Notes: generated from the sequence alone by a model not told the origin. 45,118 bases of DNA from Streptomyces phaeofaciens (GCF_014648915.1 NZ_BMSA01000044.1:1-45118); one strand, 5' to 3'. Positions 16,711 to 24,336 are shown, counted from the first letter of the stretch. Made by a program: numbers and translations.

Positions 16711-17982
16711 TCAGCCGAGGCGTGCCTGCACCGCCCGCAGGGATTCGGCCAGGGCGGCCAGGAAGTGCTGGGCCTCGTCGGCGCCGGCGATCGCCGGGGG
16801 CGTCAACCGGAGCACTCGCGTGGCGTTCAGCGAGTGGTTGACCAGGACGCCCCGAGCCACGAGCTCCAGCAGCATCTCGCCGACGGCCTGCGCCCGCGTG
16901 AACTCGATACCGATCAGCAGTCCGCGGCCGCGGACCTCGTGCACGAGACGACCCTGGTGGGGGCCGCAGGCCTCGGCGACGCCGGTGAGCAGACGCCGGC
17001 CGAGCAGGGCGGCCCGGCCCACGATGTCCTCGCGGCTCATCGTCTCCACCGCCGCCAGGGCCGCGGCGCAGGCGATCGGCGAGGCACCGAAGGTGGAGGT
17101 GTGGAGGTAGGGGTCGCGGGAGAAGGGACCGTAGGCGTTCTTCGTGGCCACCATCGCGGCCACCGGTACGACACCGCCGCTCAGCCCCTTGCCGACGAGC
17201 AGGACGTCCGGCACCACGCCCTCGGTGTCCACTCCCCACCAGGTGCCGAGTCGGCCCAGACCGGTCTGCACCTCGTCCACGATGAGGAAGGCCCCGTACG
17301 CGCGGCACAGCCGGGCCGCTTCCGCCAGGTAGCCGGGAGGCGGAATGCGCACTCCTCCCTCGCCCTGCACCGGCTCCAGGATCACGCACGCGCGGTCGCG
17401 GCGGTCGGCGAGCGCGGCCTCCAGCTCGGCCGGGTTCCCGTGGGCGACCCGGGTGGTGTCCGGGAGCAGCGGCGCGAAGGGCGCCTGGTACGTGGTGTTG
17501 GCGGTGGCGCTGAGTGCCCCCAGCGTCTTCCCGTGGTAGCCGGACACGGTGGTCACCAGGGCGTTGCGGCCGTGGGCGCGGGCCAGTTTCAGACCCGCCT
17601 CGGTGGCCTCGGCACCGGAGTTGACGAAGTGGACGTGGTCCAGCCCGGCGGGGGTGCGGGAGGCGAGCGCGGCGGCGGCCCGGGCGGCGACGGGTTCCAG
17701 GAACACCCGGGTGGCCAGTGGATGTGCGTCCAGCTGCCGGTGGACCGCCTCGACCACCGCGGGGTGGCGGTGGCCCAGGATGAAGACGCCGTAGCCCCCG
17801 AAGTCCAGGTAGCGGCGTCCGTCGTCGGTGTGCACCCAGGCGCCTTCGGAGGAGGTCTCGACCATGCCGCCGAGCACCGCGCCCATGACGGCCCGGCCGG
17901 CGCCCAGATGACGTCGGTAGAGCTCGGCGGTGTCCTGCGACGACCCCGCGACGACGTGCCCGGCCACCGGTACGGCGGTCAT
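16711..17982 (-). CDS. Class III PLP-dependent aminotransferase, 423 aa (operon gene 5)
   Basis: The fold-type I class III signature is complete: RYLDFGGYGVFILGHRHP, VNSGAEATEAGLKLAR, the cofactor aspartate in FLIVDEVQTGLGRLG, and the Schiff-base lysine near residue 263 in LLVGKGLSGGVVPVAA. It resembles putrescine and acetylornithine aminotransferases. Directly coupled to the reductase gene by an ATGA overlap, it most likely aminates the aldehyde made by that enzyme, giving a primary alkylamine, as the reductase/aminotransferase pair does in tambjamine biosynthesis. The ATG at 17982 overlaps the stop at 17979-17981, which fixes the start. Confidence 0.93.
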   Translation of the reverse strand: MTAVPVAGHVVAGSSQDTAELYRRHLGAGRAVMGAVLGGMVETSSEGAWVHTDDGRRYLDFGGYGVFILGHRHPAVVEAVHRQLDAHPLATRVFLEPVAARAAAALASRTPAGLDHVHFVNSGAEATEAGLKLARAHGRNALVTTVSGYHGKTLGALSATANTTYQAPFAPLLPDTTRVAHGNPAELEAALADRRDRACVILEPVQGEGGVRIPPPGYLAEAARLCRAYGAFLIVDEVQTGLGRLGTWWGVDTEGVVPDVLLVGKGLSGGVVPVAAMVATKNAYGPFSRDPYLHTSTFGASPIACAAALAAVETMSREDIVGRAALLGRRLLTGVAEACGPHQGRLVHEVRGRGLLIGIEFTRAQAVGEMLLELVARGVLVNHSLNATRVLRLTPPAIAGADEAQHFLAALAESLRAVQARLG

Positions 17983-19082
17983 GACGCCAGTTCCGTCGGA
18001 GCCTGCGCCGACTGCAGACGGCGCAGTTGGCGCAGGCCTCCGCGGCCGGCCGCCCAGCACTCCACGTTGCGCACCAGCGCCGATCGGATCGCGGCGCGCG
18101 TGGGGGCCGTACCGCAGTGCGGCGCCCCCAGATGGGAGGCGAAGGGCAACTCCCGCTGGAAGACCAGCAGCAGCTCCGCGTAGTCCTGGAGCCGACGCCG
18201 TACCGACTCCGGGAAGGACGGTCCCTCGAGAAGCGGGAGCAGCAGCCGGTGCACCGCCTCCAGGGCGATCAGCCGCGGCGGGTGCGGGCGCTGACCGTGG
18301 CGTTCGGCGAACTCCAGGCAGATGTCGACGACTTCCCGTTGCAGGACGGCGGCGGATCCCGCGGTCAGCCAGTACACGCCCTCGGTGACGCCGGCCCTGA
18401 CCAGGTCGCCGACCGCGCGGGCCACCACGTCCTGCGGCACCATGTCGATCCTCGTGCCGGTCGAGCCCGGGAGTACCGGGACCTGTCCCTTGACGATCCC
18501 TCCCAGTGCCCGGGTCAGGCCCTGTGACCGGGCGATCCGGCCGGTGGTGGAGTCGCCCATGACCACGGAGGGGCGCAGGACGATCCCGGGAGTCGGAGCC
18601 GACTGCACGGCTTCCTCGGCCGCCGTCTTGGACGCGAGGTAGGCCGCTGCCCCGGGGAACCGCTTCCGTTCCTCGGCCGCGAGCGGGTTCGCCACGAAGG
18701 CGGTGCTCAGGTAGTAGAGGGGAGCGTCGGCCTGGGCGGCCAGGTCGGCCATCGCCCGGGTGCCGTCCAGGTTGGTGCGCCAGATGTCGGCCGGGGCCGC
18801 CCGCCAGTTGGTGGCCGCGGCGGAGTGCACCACCACGTCCACCTCGGCGGCGAGGCTGGACCGCTCGGCGGCCGGGAGTCCCAGGCCGGGAGCGTTCAGG
18901 TCCGCCGTCACCTCCCGTACCCGGGGGTCGTCCAGCGGTGTCCGGTGGCGCAGGCAGACCACGTCGTAGTCGTCGCAGAGCTCTTCGACCAAGGCCTGGC
19001 CGAGTACCCCTGCGGCTCCGGTGAGCAGCAGGGTCGGGCGTTGATGGCGTGGACGGGACCGGGCGGAGGGGGCTGGCGGCAT
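17979..19082 (-). CDS. NAD(P)-dependent acyl thioester reductase-like protein, 367 aa (operon gene 4)
   Basis: An extended SDR of the NAD_binding_4 (male sterility/thioester reductase) type: glycine motif LLTGAAGVLGQALVEEL near residue 20, VVVHSAAATNW, YLSTAFVANPL, the catalytic YLASK, then GIVLRPSVVMGDS. Stand-alone members reduce acyl-CoA or acyl-ACP to an aldehyde. There is no adenylation or carrier domain, so the substrate must come from cellular fatty acid metabolism. The ATG at 19082 has AAGGGGAG upstream. The gene is translationally coupled to the aminotransferase, supporting a two-step acyl-to-amine conversion. An alternative is reduction of a sugar- or sterol-type substrate, which the context makes less likely. 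Confidence 0.82.
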   Translation of the reverse strand: MPPAPSARSRPRHQRPTLLLTGAAGVLGQALVEELCDDYDVVCLRHRTPLDDPRVREVTADLNAPGLGLPAAERSSLAAEVDVVVHSAAATNWRAAPADIWRTNLDGTRAMADLAAQADAPLYYLSTAFVANPLAAEERKRFPGAAAYLASKTAAEEAVQSAPTPGIVLRPSVVMGDSTTGRIARSQGLTRALGGIVKGQVPVLPGSTGTRIDMVPQDVVARAVGDLVRAGVTEGVYWLTAGSAAVLQREVVDICLEFAERHGQRPHPPRLIALEAVHRLLLPLLEGPSFPESVRRRLQDYAELLLVFQRELPFASHLGAPHCGTAPTRAAIRSALVRNVECWAAGRGGLRQLRRLQSAQAPTELAS

Positions 19083-19130
19083 GGCTGAGGAACTCCCCTT
19101 GGGTGCGGTTGGATACGGTGCGGCGTCCGG

Positions 19131-19215
19131 GCGCGGTACCGGGACCGGGTCGGGCGATGCGCGGTACCGGACCGGGACCGGGACGGGCGATGCGCGGTAC
19201 CGGGACCGGGACCGG
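19131..19215. repeat. Tandem repeat inside the operon, about 28-33-base units
   Basis: Three units begin with GCGCGGTACCGG at 19131, 19159 and 19192, followed by GACCGGG runs and GGGCGAT. Each unit contains the palindrome CGGTACCG. The block fills the spacer between the stop of the ACAD-fold gene and the start of the reductase gene. A separate tandem repeat fills the other long spacer of the operon at 14096-14214. Confidence 0.8.
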
Positions 19216-19216
19216 G

Positions 19217-20347
19217 TCACGCGATGGTGAGCGGCCCGTCGGCCAGGTGGGCCGCCAGCGCGCTGGTCATTCGGGACCGTGAAGGCGGGTGCAGGGACAG
19301 CCCGTTGGTGCACGCCGCGAGATATCCCACCTCGTCCGAGCTCATGAAGTTGAGGCCGCCGAGCAGTTCCACGGCCCGCGGGACGATCCGTGCGAGGGTG
19401 TCCTGCACGCAGTACCGGACGCACAGCGAGTCGGCGAGGGTGGACTCGTCCGGGCATCCCTCGTCGATGCGGCGGGCGATGCCCTCCGCGGCGGACATCG
19501 CGCCCTCGGCCTCGATCAGGAGCCGGACCCGCTCGGACTCGGGCACCCGCTCATTGCACAGCACCCGCTCCACCAGCGTGCTGGCGGCGCCCAGATAGCT
19601 TCCCGTCATCAGCAGCTCGAACCAGACGAAGCCCGCGGTCTGCAGTTCGTCCAGCCGGCCGGCCGAGGAGGAAGTGCGCAGCAGCAGCTCCGGCGGTACC
19701 AGGACGTCCGTGAGAGTGACCTGGTCGCTCTCCGCCCCCGACAGGAACGAACTGGACCAGAATCCGCTGACGCTCAGGCCCTCGCTCTCGGCCGGCACCA
19801 GCGCCACGGCCAGTTCCTCGCCCGCCCCGTCCGCACGGGGCACCATGACGCTCGCGGTGAGCAGGTCCATCGACCGGGCCAGACTGCAGGGGCGCTTCAC
19901 CCCGCTGATCCGTACGCCGTCGGGCCCCACCGTGGCGGTCATCGACGGGGAGAGGATGCCGGCGCCGGGGCGCCCCTCGGCGAAGCCGGAGGCCACCAGG
20001 CGGTTGGCGGAGGCCACGCCCTCGGCGAGCATCCACTCCAGGCCCTCGCCGCCGTCGATCAGGCCGACCAGAGTGGCCATGGAGAAGTGGTGCATGGTGG
20101 TGGCCACCGCCAGGGACGGCGATCTGCTGCCCAGGGCGCGTTGCACACGCAGGGCGTCCAGGGCGGTGGCGCCCTTGCCCCGGCAGGACAGCGGGACCAC
20201 CAGCCCGGGGCCGCCGCTGTCGCGGAAGAGCCCGATGCCGGGGCTGCCCGGGCCCTCCAGCTCCATGAGGGGCACCGCCCGCAGGCTCTCGTCCAGACCC
20301 GGCAGCAGTTTCGTCAGAATGGCGCGTTCGCGCTCCAGGAACCTCAT
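19217..20347 (-). CDS. Acyl-CoA dehydrogenase-fold flavin monooxygenase, probable alkylamine N-hydroxylase, 376 aa (operon gene 3)
   Basis: The protein has the ACAD layout: an N-terminal helical part, SRSPSLAVATTMHHFSMATL, the beta domain with GVKRPCSLARSMDLLTASV, and a C-terminal four-helix bundle with GSYLGAASTLVERVL and RAVELLGGLNFMSS. Two-component flavin monooxygenases share this fold, among them isobutylamine N-hydroxylase VlmH. A flavin reductase in the same operon and an upstream amine-forming pair make an amine N-hydroxylase the best assignment, but a true desaturase/dehydrogenase cannot be excluded without alignment. The ATG at 20347 has GGGGAGG 3 bases upstream. The stop is followed by a tandem repeat. 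Confidence 0.78.
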   Translation of the reverse strand: MRFLERERAILTKLLPGLDESLRAVPLMELEGPGSPGIGLFRDSGGPGLVVPLSCRGKGATALDALRVQRALGSRSPSLAVATTMHHFSMATLVGLIDGGEGLEWMLAEGVASANRLVASGFAEGRPGAGILSPSMTATVGPDGVRISGVKRPCSLARSMDLLTASVMVPRADGAGEELAVALVPAESEGLSVSGFWSSSFLSGAESDQVTLTDVLVPPELLLRTSSSAGRLDELQTAGFVWFELLMTGSYLGAASTLVERVLCNERVPESERVRLLIEAEGAMSAAEGIARRIDEGCPDESTLADSLCVRYCVQDTLARIVPRAVELLGGLNFMSSDEVGYLAACTNGLSLHPPSRSRMTSALAAHLADGPLTIA

Positions 20348-20394
20348 GTCCTCCCCTGCTCCAGAACAACCCAGTCGACGGCCCGTGGGCCGGC

Positions 20395-21387
20395 TCACAG
20401 CGCCCGGGTGGCGCGCAGCAGTTGCCACACCGCCTTCGGACCCGGCCGCCCGTGAAAGGCGATGTACTCGGGCAGCACCACGTGGGGCGCCCATTTCTGC
20501 TTGTAGTCGAGCTGCGCGGCGGCCGGGTAGACGCGTTCGCCGTGCTCCGCGAGCAGGCGCACGCAGCGCGCGAAGGCACGGCTCGCGGACGGCAGTTCAT
20601 GCTCGTCGGACAGTCCGGTGAAGGGAGTGAAGCCGAAGTGCAGCCAACCCTCGCCGTCGGCCGACATCCGCTCCATCGCGGTGGCGTTGAGCGCCTCCAT
20701 CACTCCCGGCGGAGCGTCCGGGGAGCGTCGGCTGAGGTCGTGCAGCCACCCCGGCCGGCCACCGAACACGGGCGAGTAGCTGATGTAGCCGACGGCCGCC
20801 CCGTCGATCCGTCCCACGAAGAGCCGCCGGTGCCGCTGAGCCGCTCCGGTCCGCTCACCCACCAGGAACCGCAGCTCCTTGGCACCGCGGCCCTTTCCGC
20901 GCAGCCAGGCCCGGTCGATCAGGTCCAGCTCCGCCTCGGTGTCGGGGTCGACGGGGCCGGTCTCGACCACCTCCAGTCCCGCGCGGCGGGCCCTGGACAT
21001 CTTGTTGCGCAGCCGTACGAACCGTGAGCCGCGCAGAGTGAACCGGGCCAGTTCGACCGCGTACGACGCCCCCAGCTGGTTCACCGTGAAACCGCGCGCC
21101 GCGTACAGCTCGGCGTCCGACCGCTGCAACTGCACCGCGACCACCCGGCGTGGACGGGCCTTCGCCACGAAGGCGTCCAGCAGATCCGCGCGGTGCCCGG
21201 CCACCGCGAAGGGACCGGCGAACTGAAGGAGGTGGCGTCCGGACCGGCGGAAGACACAGACCCCGTCGAAACGCGGATCCTGAAAGTATTCATTGCCCTG
21301 GTTGAGGGCGAGAAAAGAGCTCGGATTGTCACTGTGACGGACGAGGGCATCAAAGACGGACGGCGTCTGCACCCGTTCGAGAGACAT
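20395..21387 (-). CDS. DUF2156 / LPG-synthase-C-like aminoacyl-tRNA-dependent transferase, 330 aa (operon gene 2)
   Basis: The double-GNAT DUF2156 fold, found in the C-terminal half of MprF lysyl-phosphatidylglycerol synthase, is visible from RFVRLRNKMSRARRAGLEV, ELDLIDRAWLRGKG, GYISYSPVFGG and the late AQLDYKQKWAPHVVLPEY. MprF enzymes take the aminoacyl group from tRNA. VlmA of valanimycin biosynthesis, which moves serine from seryl-tRNA to an alkylhydroxylamine, is of this type as I recall it. There is no membrane flippase domain, so a soluble small-molecule substrate fits. The ATG at 21387 has GAAGGGAA upstream, and the gene overlaps the preceding one by 38 bases. Which amino acid is used is unknown. 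Confidence 0.8.
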   Translation of the reverse strand: MSLERVQTPSVFDALVRHSDNPSSFLALNQGNEYFQDPRFDGVCVFRRSGRHLLQFAGPFAVAGHRADLLDAFVAKARPRRVVAVQLQRSDAELYAARGFTVNQLGASYAVELARFTLRGSRFVRLRNKMSRARRAGLEVVETGPVDPDTEAELDLIDRAWLRGKGRGAKELRFLVGERTGAAQRHRRLFVGRIDGAAVGYISYSPVFGGRPGWLHDLSRRSPDAPPGVMEALNATAMERMSADGEGWLHFGFTPFTGLSDEHELPSASRAFARCVRLLAEHGERVYPAAAQLDYKQKWAPHVVLPEYIAFHGRPGPKAVWQLLRATRAL

Positions 21388-21844
21388 CGGATTTCCCTTC
21401 ACGTGAAATGGAATACTTCCTCTCGAAATCCACATACGCCGGATGCGGGGCCGGTTCGAAACGTACGCCGAACGGTTTGAGTGAGTTGCCGAACAGAGCG
21501 CGGTCCCCCAGCAGGTGCACGGGAAGCGCGAGCAGCGCCCATTCCGGCTTCACCAGCACCGCCCACAGTCCGGCGACGACACCTGCGGTCACCAGGCTGT
21601 GCATGGTGTTGTACGCCACGAAGTACCAGTGCGAGATGCGCCCGTCGCGGCTCCTGCGGAATGCCACGGCCCCTGGGACGTAGCCGACGACGTCGATGAC
21701 GGCGAACAGCCCGACAAAGACCGCCCAACGTATCTCCGAGAAATGCTGCACGGTGAGCACGGCACAGGCAACCAGACCGCCCAGCCATTCCATTCGCAGC
21801 ATGAGGAAGGTGGTCCTGGTTTCGAACCTGTTCTTTGCATCCAT
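21350..21844 (-). CDS. Four-helix histidine-rich membrane protein, candidate hydrazine synthase, 164 aa (operon gene 1)
   Basis: Four hydrophobic segments lie near residues 18-35, 40-62, 73-98 and 101-118. Polar residues that could bind metal cluster at or near them: H34, D51, Y55, H72, H82, H110, D114 and H134 (HWYFVAYNTMHSL, LPVHLLGDRALFGN, PAPHPAY). It is the first gene of the operon and overlaps the DUF2156 gene, whose product would make its substrate. The valanimycin pathway uses a membrane-bound metalloenzyme, VlmO, to form the N-N bond from the O-aminoacyl hydroxylamine. I assign this protein to that role by topology, residues and context only. The ATG at 21844 has GGAGGGG upstream. 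Confidence 0.65.
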   Translation of the reverse strand: MDAKNRFETRTTFLMLRMEWLGGLVACAVLTVQHFSEIRWAVFVGLFAVIDVVGYVPGAVAFRRSRDGRISHWYFVAYNTMHSLVTAGVVAGLWAVLVKPEWALLALPVHLLGDRALFGNSLKPFGVRFEPAPHPAYVDFERKYSISREGKSDVSRTGADAVRL

Positions 21845-21872
21845 GTGCCCCTCCGCCCTTCACCCTTGTTTA

Positions 21873-21903
21873 CGGGGGAAGCGGGGGAAACCCTCGCGGG
21901 AAA
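21873..21903. promoter_or_regulatory. Short direct repeats in the operon promoter region
   Basis: CGGGGGAAG at 21873-21881 is followed directly by GCGGGGGAAA at 21881-21890 and a weaker CGCGGGAAAA at 21895-21904. They lie 29-60 bases before the operon's first ATG, between it and the divergent SDR gene. Repeated short elements are how SARP-type activators bind, but the spacing is irregular here, so the assignment is weak. Confidence 0.3.
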
Positions 21904-22002
21904 ACCAGGTGTCCGAAAGTACCCGGGCGGCGGGCCGACGTCCGCGGCCGCGCCCGGCCACGGCCCGGCCCTTGACCTTGCCGCAGGCGGCAGGGTCGGA
22001 CG

Positions 22003-22773
22003 ATGACCGGCATGAACAGCAGCACCGCACCTCAGCCCGGCAGGGTCGTCCTCGTCACGGGGGCCGGCACCGGGATCGGCCGTGCCACCGCCCGCGCGTT
22101 CGCCGCCGACGGCGCCCATGTCGTCGCCGTCGGCCGACGGTCCGAACCGCTCCACGAGACCGCCTGCGGCCACGCGCGGATCGTCCCGCTGGCCGCCGAC
22201 ATCGTCGCGGCCGGTGGGCCCGAGCGGATCATCGACACCGTCATGGAGAGCCATGGCCGGCTGGACGTACTGGTCAACAACGCCGGCGTCGTCCAGAGCG
22301 GTGCCCTCGGCATGCTCACCGCGGAGATGATCGAGCCTCAGTCGGCCACCAACCTGATCGCCCCCATCCTGCTCGCGCAGGCCGCGCTGCCCGCTCTGGA
22401 AGCCTCCGGCGGAACGATCGTCAACGTCAGCACCTCGGTGGGGCAACGGGGGTGGCCGGGCAACTCGGTCTACGCGGCGACCAAGGCCGCGCTGGATTCA
22501 CTGACCCGCAGCTGGGCCGTCGAGCTGGCACCTCGCGGGGTCCGAGTGGTGGCGGTCGCGCCCGGTGCGATCGACACCCCGATCGGCGAGCATCAGGGGC
22601 TGACGCCGCAGCGGAGGGCCGCGGTGCGGAAGTGGCAGCTGGCACACACCCCGCTCGGCCGGATCGGCCGCCCGGAGGAAGTGGCCTCGGTGATCACGCA
22701 ACTCGCCGCACCAGCCTCGTCGTTCGTCACCGGAGTCGTGCTCCCGGTCGACGGCGGGGCGGTCGTGGCGTGA
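22003..22773 (+). CDS. Short-chain dehydrogenase/reductase, 256 aa
   Basis: A classical SDR: TGAGTGIG cofactor loop near residue 20, VNNAG, the catalytic serine in NVSTSVG, and YAATK as the YxxxK motif, followed by VAPGAIDTPIGE. The C-terminus ends in VLPVDGGAVVA, typical for the family. It is divergent from the 12-gene operon, with 158 bases between them, and probably co-transcribed with the MerR gene 29 bases downstream. The start could be the ATG at 22003 or the one at 22012. The substrate is unknown; it need not belong to the operon's pathway. Confidence 0.88.
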   Translation: MTGMNSSTAPQPGRVVLVTGAGTGIGRATARAFAADGAHVVAVGRRSEPLHETACGHARIVPLAADIVAAGGPERIIDTVMESHGRLDVLVNNAGVVQSGALGMLTAEMIEPQSATNLIAPILLAQAALPALEASGGTIVNVSTSVGQRGWPGNSVYAATKAALDSLTRSWAVELAPRGVRVVAVAPGAIDTPIGEHQGLTPQRRAAVRKWQLAHTPLGRIGRPEEVASVITQLAAPASSFVTGVVLPVDGGAVVA

Positions 22774-22802
22774 GGAATGCGGCCCCTGGAAGAGTGAACC
22801 GC

Positions 22803-23180
22803 ATGCGAATCGGTGAGCTGGCCAGGACGACCGGAACGACACCCCGCGCGCTGCGGCACTACGAGCAGGCGGGACTGATCTCGTCCGAGCGGGCCGCCAA
22901 CGGCTACCGCGTCTACGACGGTCGGGCCGCCGTGCGGGTCCGCAACATCCGCTCGCTGCTGGCGGCCGGGCTCACCCTGGACGACGTGCGGACCTTCCTG
23001 CCGTGCCTGGACGGAGACGTGACGGCGGTGCCGCCGTCCGACAAGGGCCTGCGGGTCGCGTCGCGGCGACTGGCCGTCCTCGACGAACGCATCGCCGCCC
23101 AGACCGCGATCCGGGACCGCCTGGATCGCGCGCTGCGCCGAGCGTCCGGGGCCGTCGAAGAAGCGCCGTCGTCCGGATGA
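22803..23180 (+). CDS. MerR family transcriptional regulator, 125 aa
   Basis: The N-terminal MRIGELARTTGTTPRALRHYEQ followed by a GLISSERAANGYRVYD wing is the MerR DNA-binding domain, followed by an RNIRSLLAAGLTLDDVRTFLPC dimerisation helix. No metal-binding cysteine pair typical of MerR or SoxR is seen, so it is likely a small-molecule or stress-responsive member. It follows the SDR gene by 29 bases and likely regulates that pair. Confidence 0.9.
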   Translation: MRIGELARTTGTTPRALRHYEQAGLISSERAANGYRVYDGRAAVRVRNIRSLLAAGLTLDDVRTFLPCLDGDVTAVPPSDKGLRVASRRLAVLDERIAAQTAIRDRLDRALRRASGAVEEAPSSG

Positions 23181-23408
23181 GGGGAAGCCCGCCTCGATCG
23201 TCGTGCGACGACGGGTCCAGGCACCGGCGTGAGGCCGGTCGCGCAGGCGGGCGCGCCGCGGATGCGCCCCGCCGTCGGTGCTGAGGTCGACCCGGGCGAC
23301 GGCGCCCGACCACAACCGTCCGCGCAGTACGTGCCTGCGGCCACGATCTCTCGGCCACGCCGCGCGATTCAGGTGCCGGCATCCGGGCGCCAACAGCCGG
23401 CCGGGGGG

Positions 23409-24323
23409 TCAGGAGGTACCGGCTCCCGCCTTCGCCGCCGCGGCCAGGTACGCCAGCACCAGGGGCCGCTCGTCGTTCCGCCTGGCGGCCACGGCCAGGC
23501 GAGACGGGGAGACACCGCGGACCGGCACGGCGATCACCTCGTCCCGGACGACCAGCGGGGCGTTGCCCACGGCCAGGAGTGCCACCCCCTGGCCGTTGGC
23601 GACCGCCTCGTGGGTCTCCTCGGCACTGGCCACCACCCCACCTATCCGTGGCGCGCGATCGCCCCGTGCGTCCAGGGCCAGCCAGTACTCCCGGAGGGGA
23701 CCCGCCTGCGGGGGAAGGGCGAGGAACGGCTCGTCCAGGAGATCGACGAAGTCCACAGCCCCCTCCGGATCGGCTGCGGCCCGTGCCGCCAGGGGATGCC
23801 CCCGCGGCAACGCGACGAGGCGCGGTTCCTGTGCCACGACGGCGTACTGATAGCGGTCGCCGTCCGGGAGGGGCAGCCAGACGAAGGCGACATCGCTGGA
23901 TCCGTCGGCCAACCCGGCACTGGGATCGGCCCAGTTGACCTGCCGCAGGACGGGAGTCGCGTCCGGGTGGCGGGACACCAGCCGGGTGCGCAGGGCGGGC
24001 AGCAGCCCGCGGCCCGGGCTGGTGGACATGCCGATGACCAGGGTGTGCCGCGCGGCGGCACTCGCCTTCTCCACCGCCGCCTCGGCGGCCTCCCAGGCGG
24101 CCAGTGTCCCGCGGGCGTGCGGCAGCAGGGCCTCCCCCACCTCGGTCAGCCGCACCGCGCGCCGGTCCCGGTGGAACAGACACGCACCCAACTGCTTCTC
24201 CAGCATCCGTATCTGCTTGCTGAGGGTGGGCTGGGAGACGAACAGCCGTTCGGCGGCGCGCGTGAAGTTCAACTCCTCGGCGACTACGGCGAAGTAGCGC
24301 AGATCGCGCCCGTGGACGTCCAT
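23409..24323 (-). CDS. LysR family transcriptional regulator, 304 aa
   Basis: The LysR helix-turn-helix is at residues 8-60 (LRYFAVVAEELNFTRAAERL, then VSQPTLSKQIRMLEKQLG), followed by a substrate-binding domain that begins around VIGMSTSPGRGLLPALR. It is divergent from an SDR gene, the usual arrangement for a LysR regulator and its target. A palindrome of LysR type overlaps its own start codon at 24322-24336, which suits autorepression. Confidence 0.93.
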   Translation of the reverse strand: MDVHGRDLRYFAVVAEELNFTRAAERLFVSQPTLSKQIRMLEKQLGACLFHRDRRAVRLTEVGEALLPHARGTLAAWEAAEAAVEKASAAARHTLVIGMSTSPGRGLLPALRTRLVSRHPDATPVLRQVNWADPSAGLADGSSDVAFVWLPLPDGDRYQYAVVAQEPRLVALPRGHPLAARAAADPEGAVDFVDLLDEPFLALPPQAGPLREYWLALDARGDRAPRIGGVVASAEETHEAVANGQGVALLAVGNAPLVVRDEVIAVPVRGVSPSRLAVAARRNDERPLVLAYLAAAAKAGAGTS

Positions 24324-24336
24324 AGCCCATGGCTAT
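24322..24336. promoter_or_regulatory. LysR-type palindrome at the LysR start
   Basis: ATAGCC-CAT-GGCTAT is a perfect dyad at 24322-24336, of the ATAG-N7-CTAT kind often bound by LysR proteins. It covers the ATG of the LysR gene and lies about 100 bases before the divergent SDR gene. Confidence 0.6.

Noticed and set aside
13283..17110. Very long open frame on the plus strand opposite the operon
   Set aside because: It lies antisense to six genes with clear domains. Its translation is low-complexity Arg/Gly/Pro/Val sequence, typical of the complementary frame in high-GC DNA.
16711..17982. Putrescine catabolism operon (putrescine aminotransferase plus gamma-glutamylputrescine oxidase)
   Set aside because: The aminotransferase and DAO protein resemble these enzymes, but no glutamylpolyamine synthetase, aldehyde dehydrogenase or polyamine transporter is present, and the neighbours fit an N-hydroxylation pathway better.
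10404..21844. The valanimycin cluster itself
   Set aside because: There is no valine decarboxylase, no seryl-tRNA synthetase, no diacylglycerol-kinase-like VlmJ and no VlmB-like diiron protein, while a P450, DAO, CrtC-like and SRPBCC proteins are added. The resemblance is limited to the core steps.
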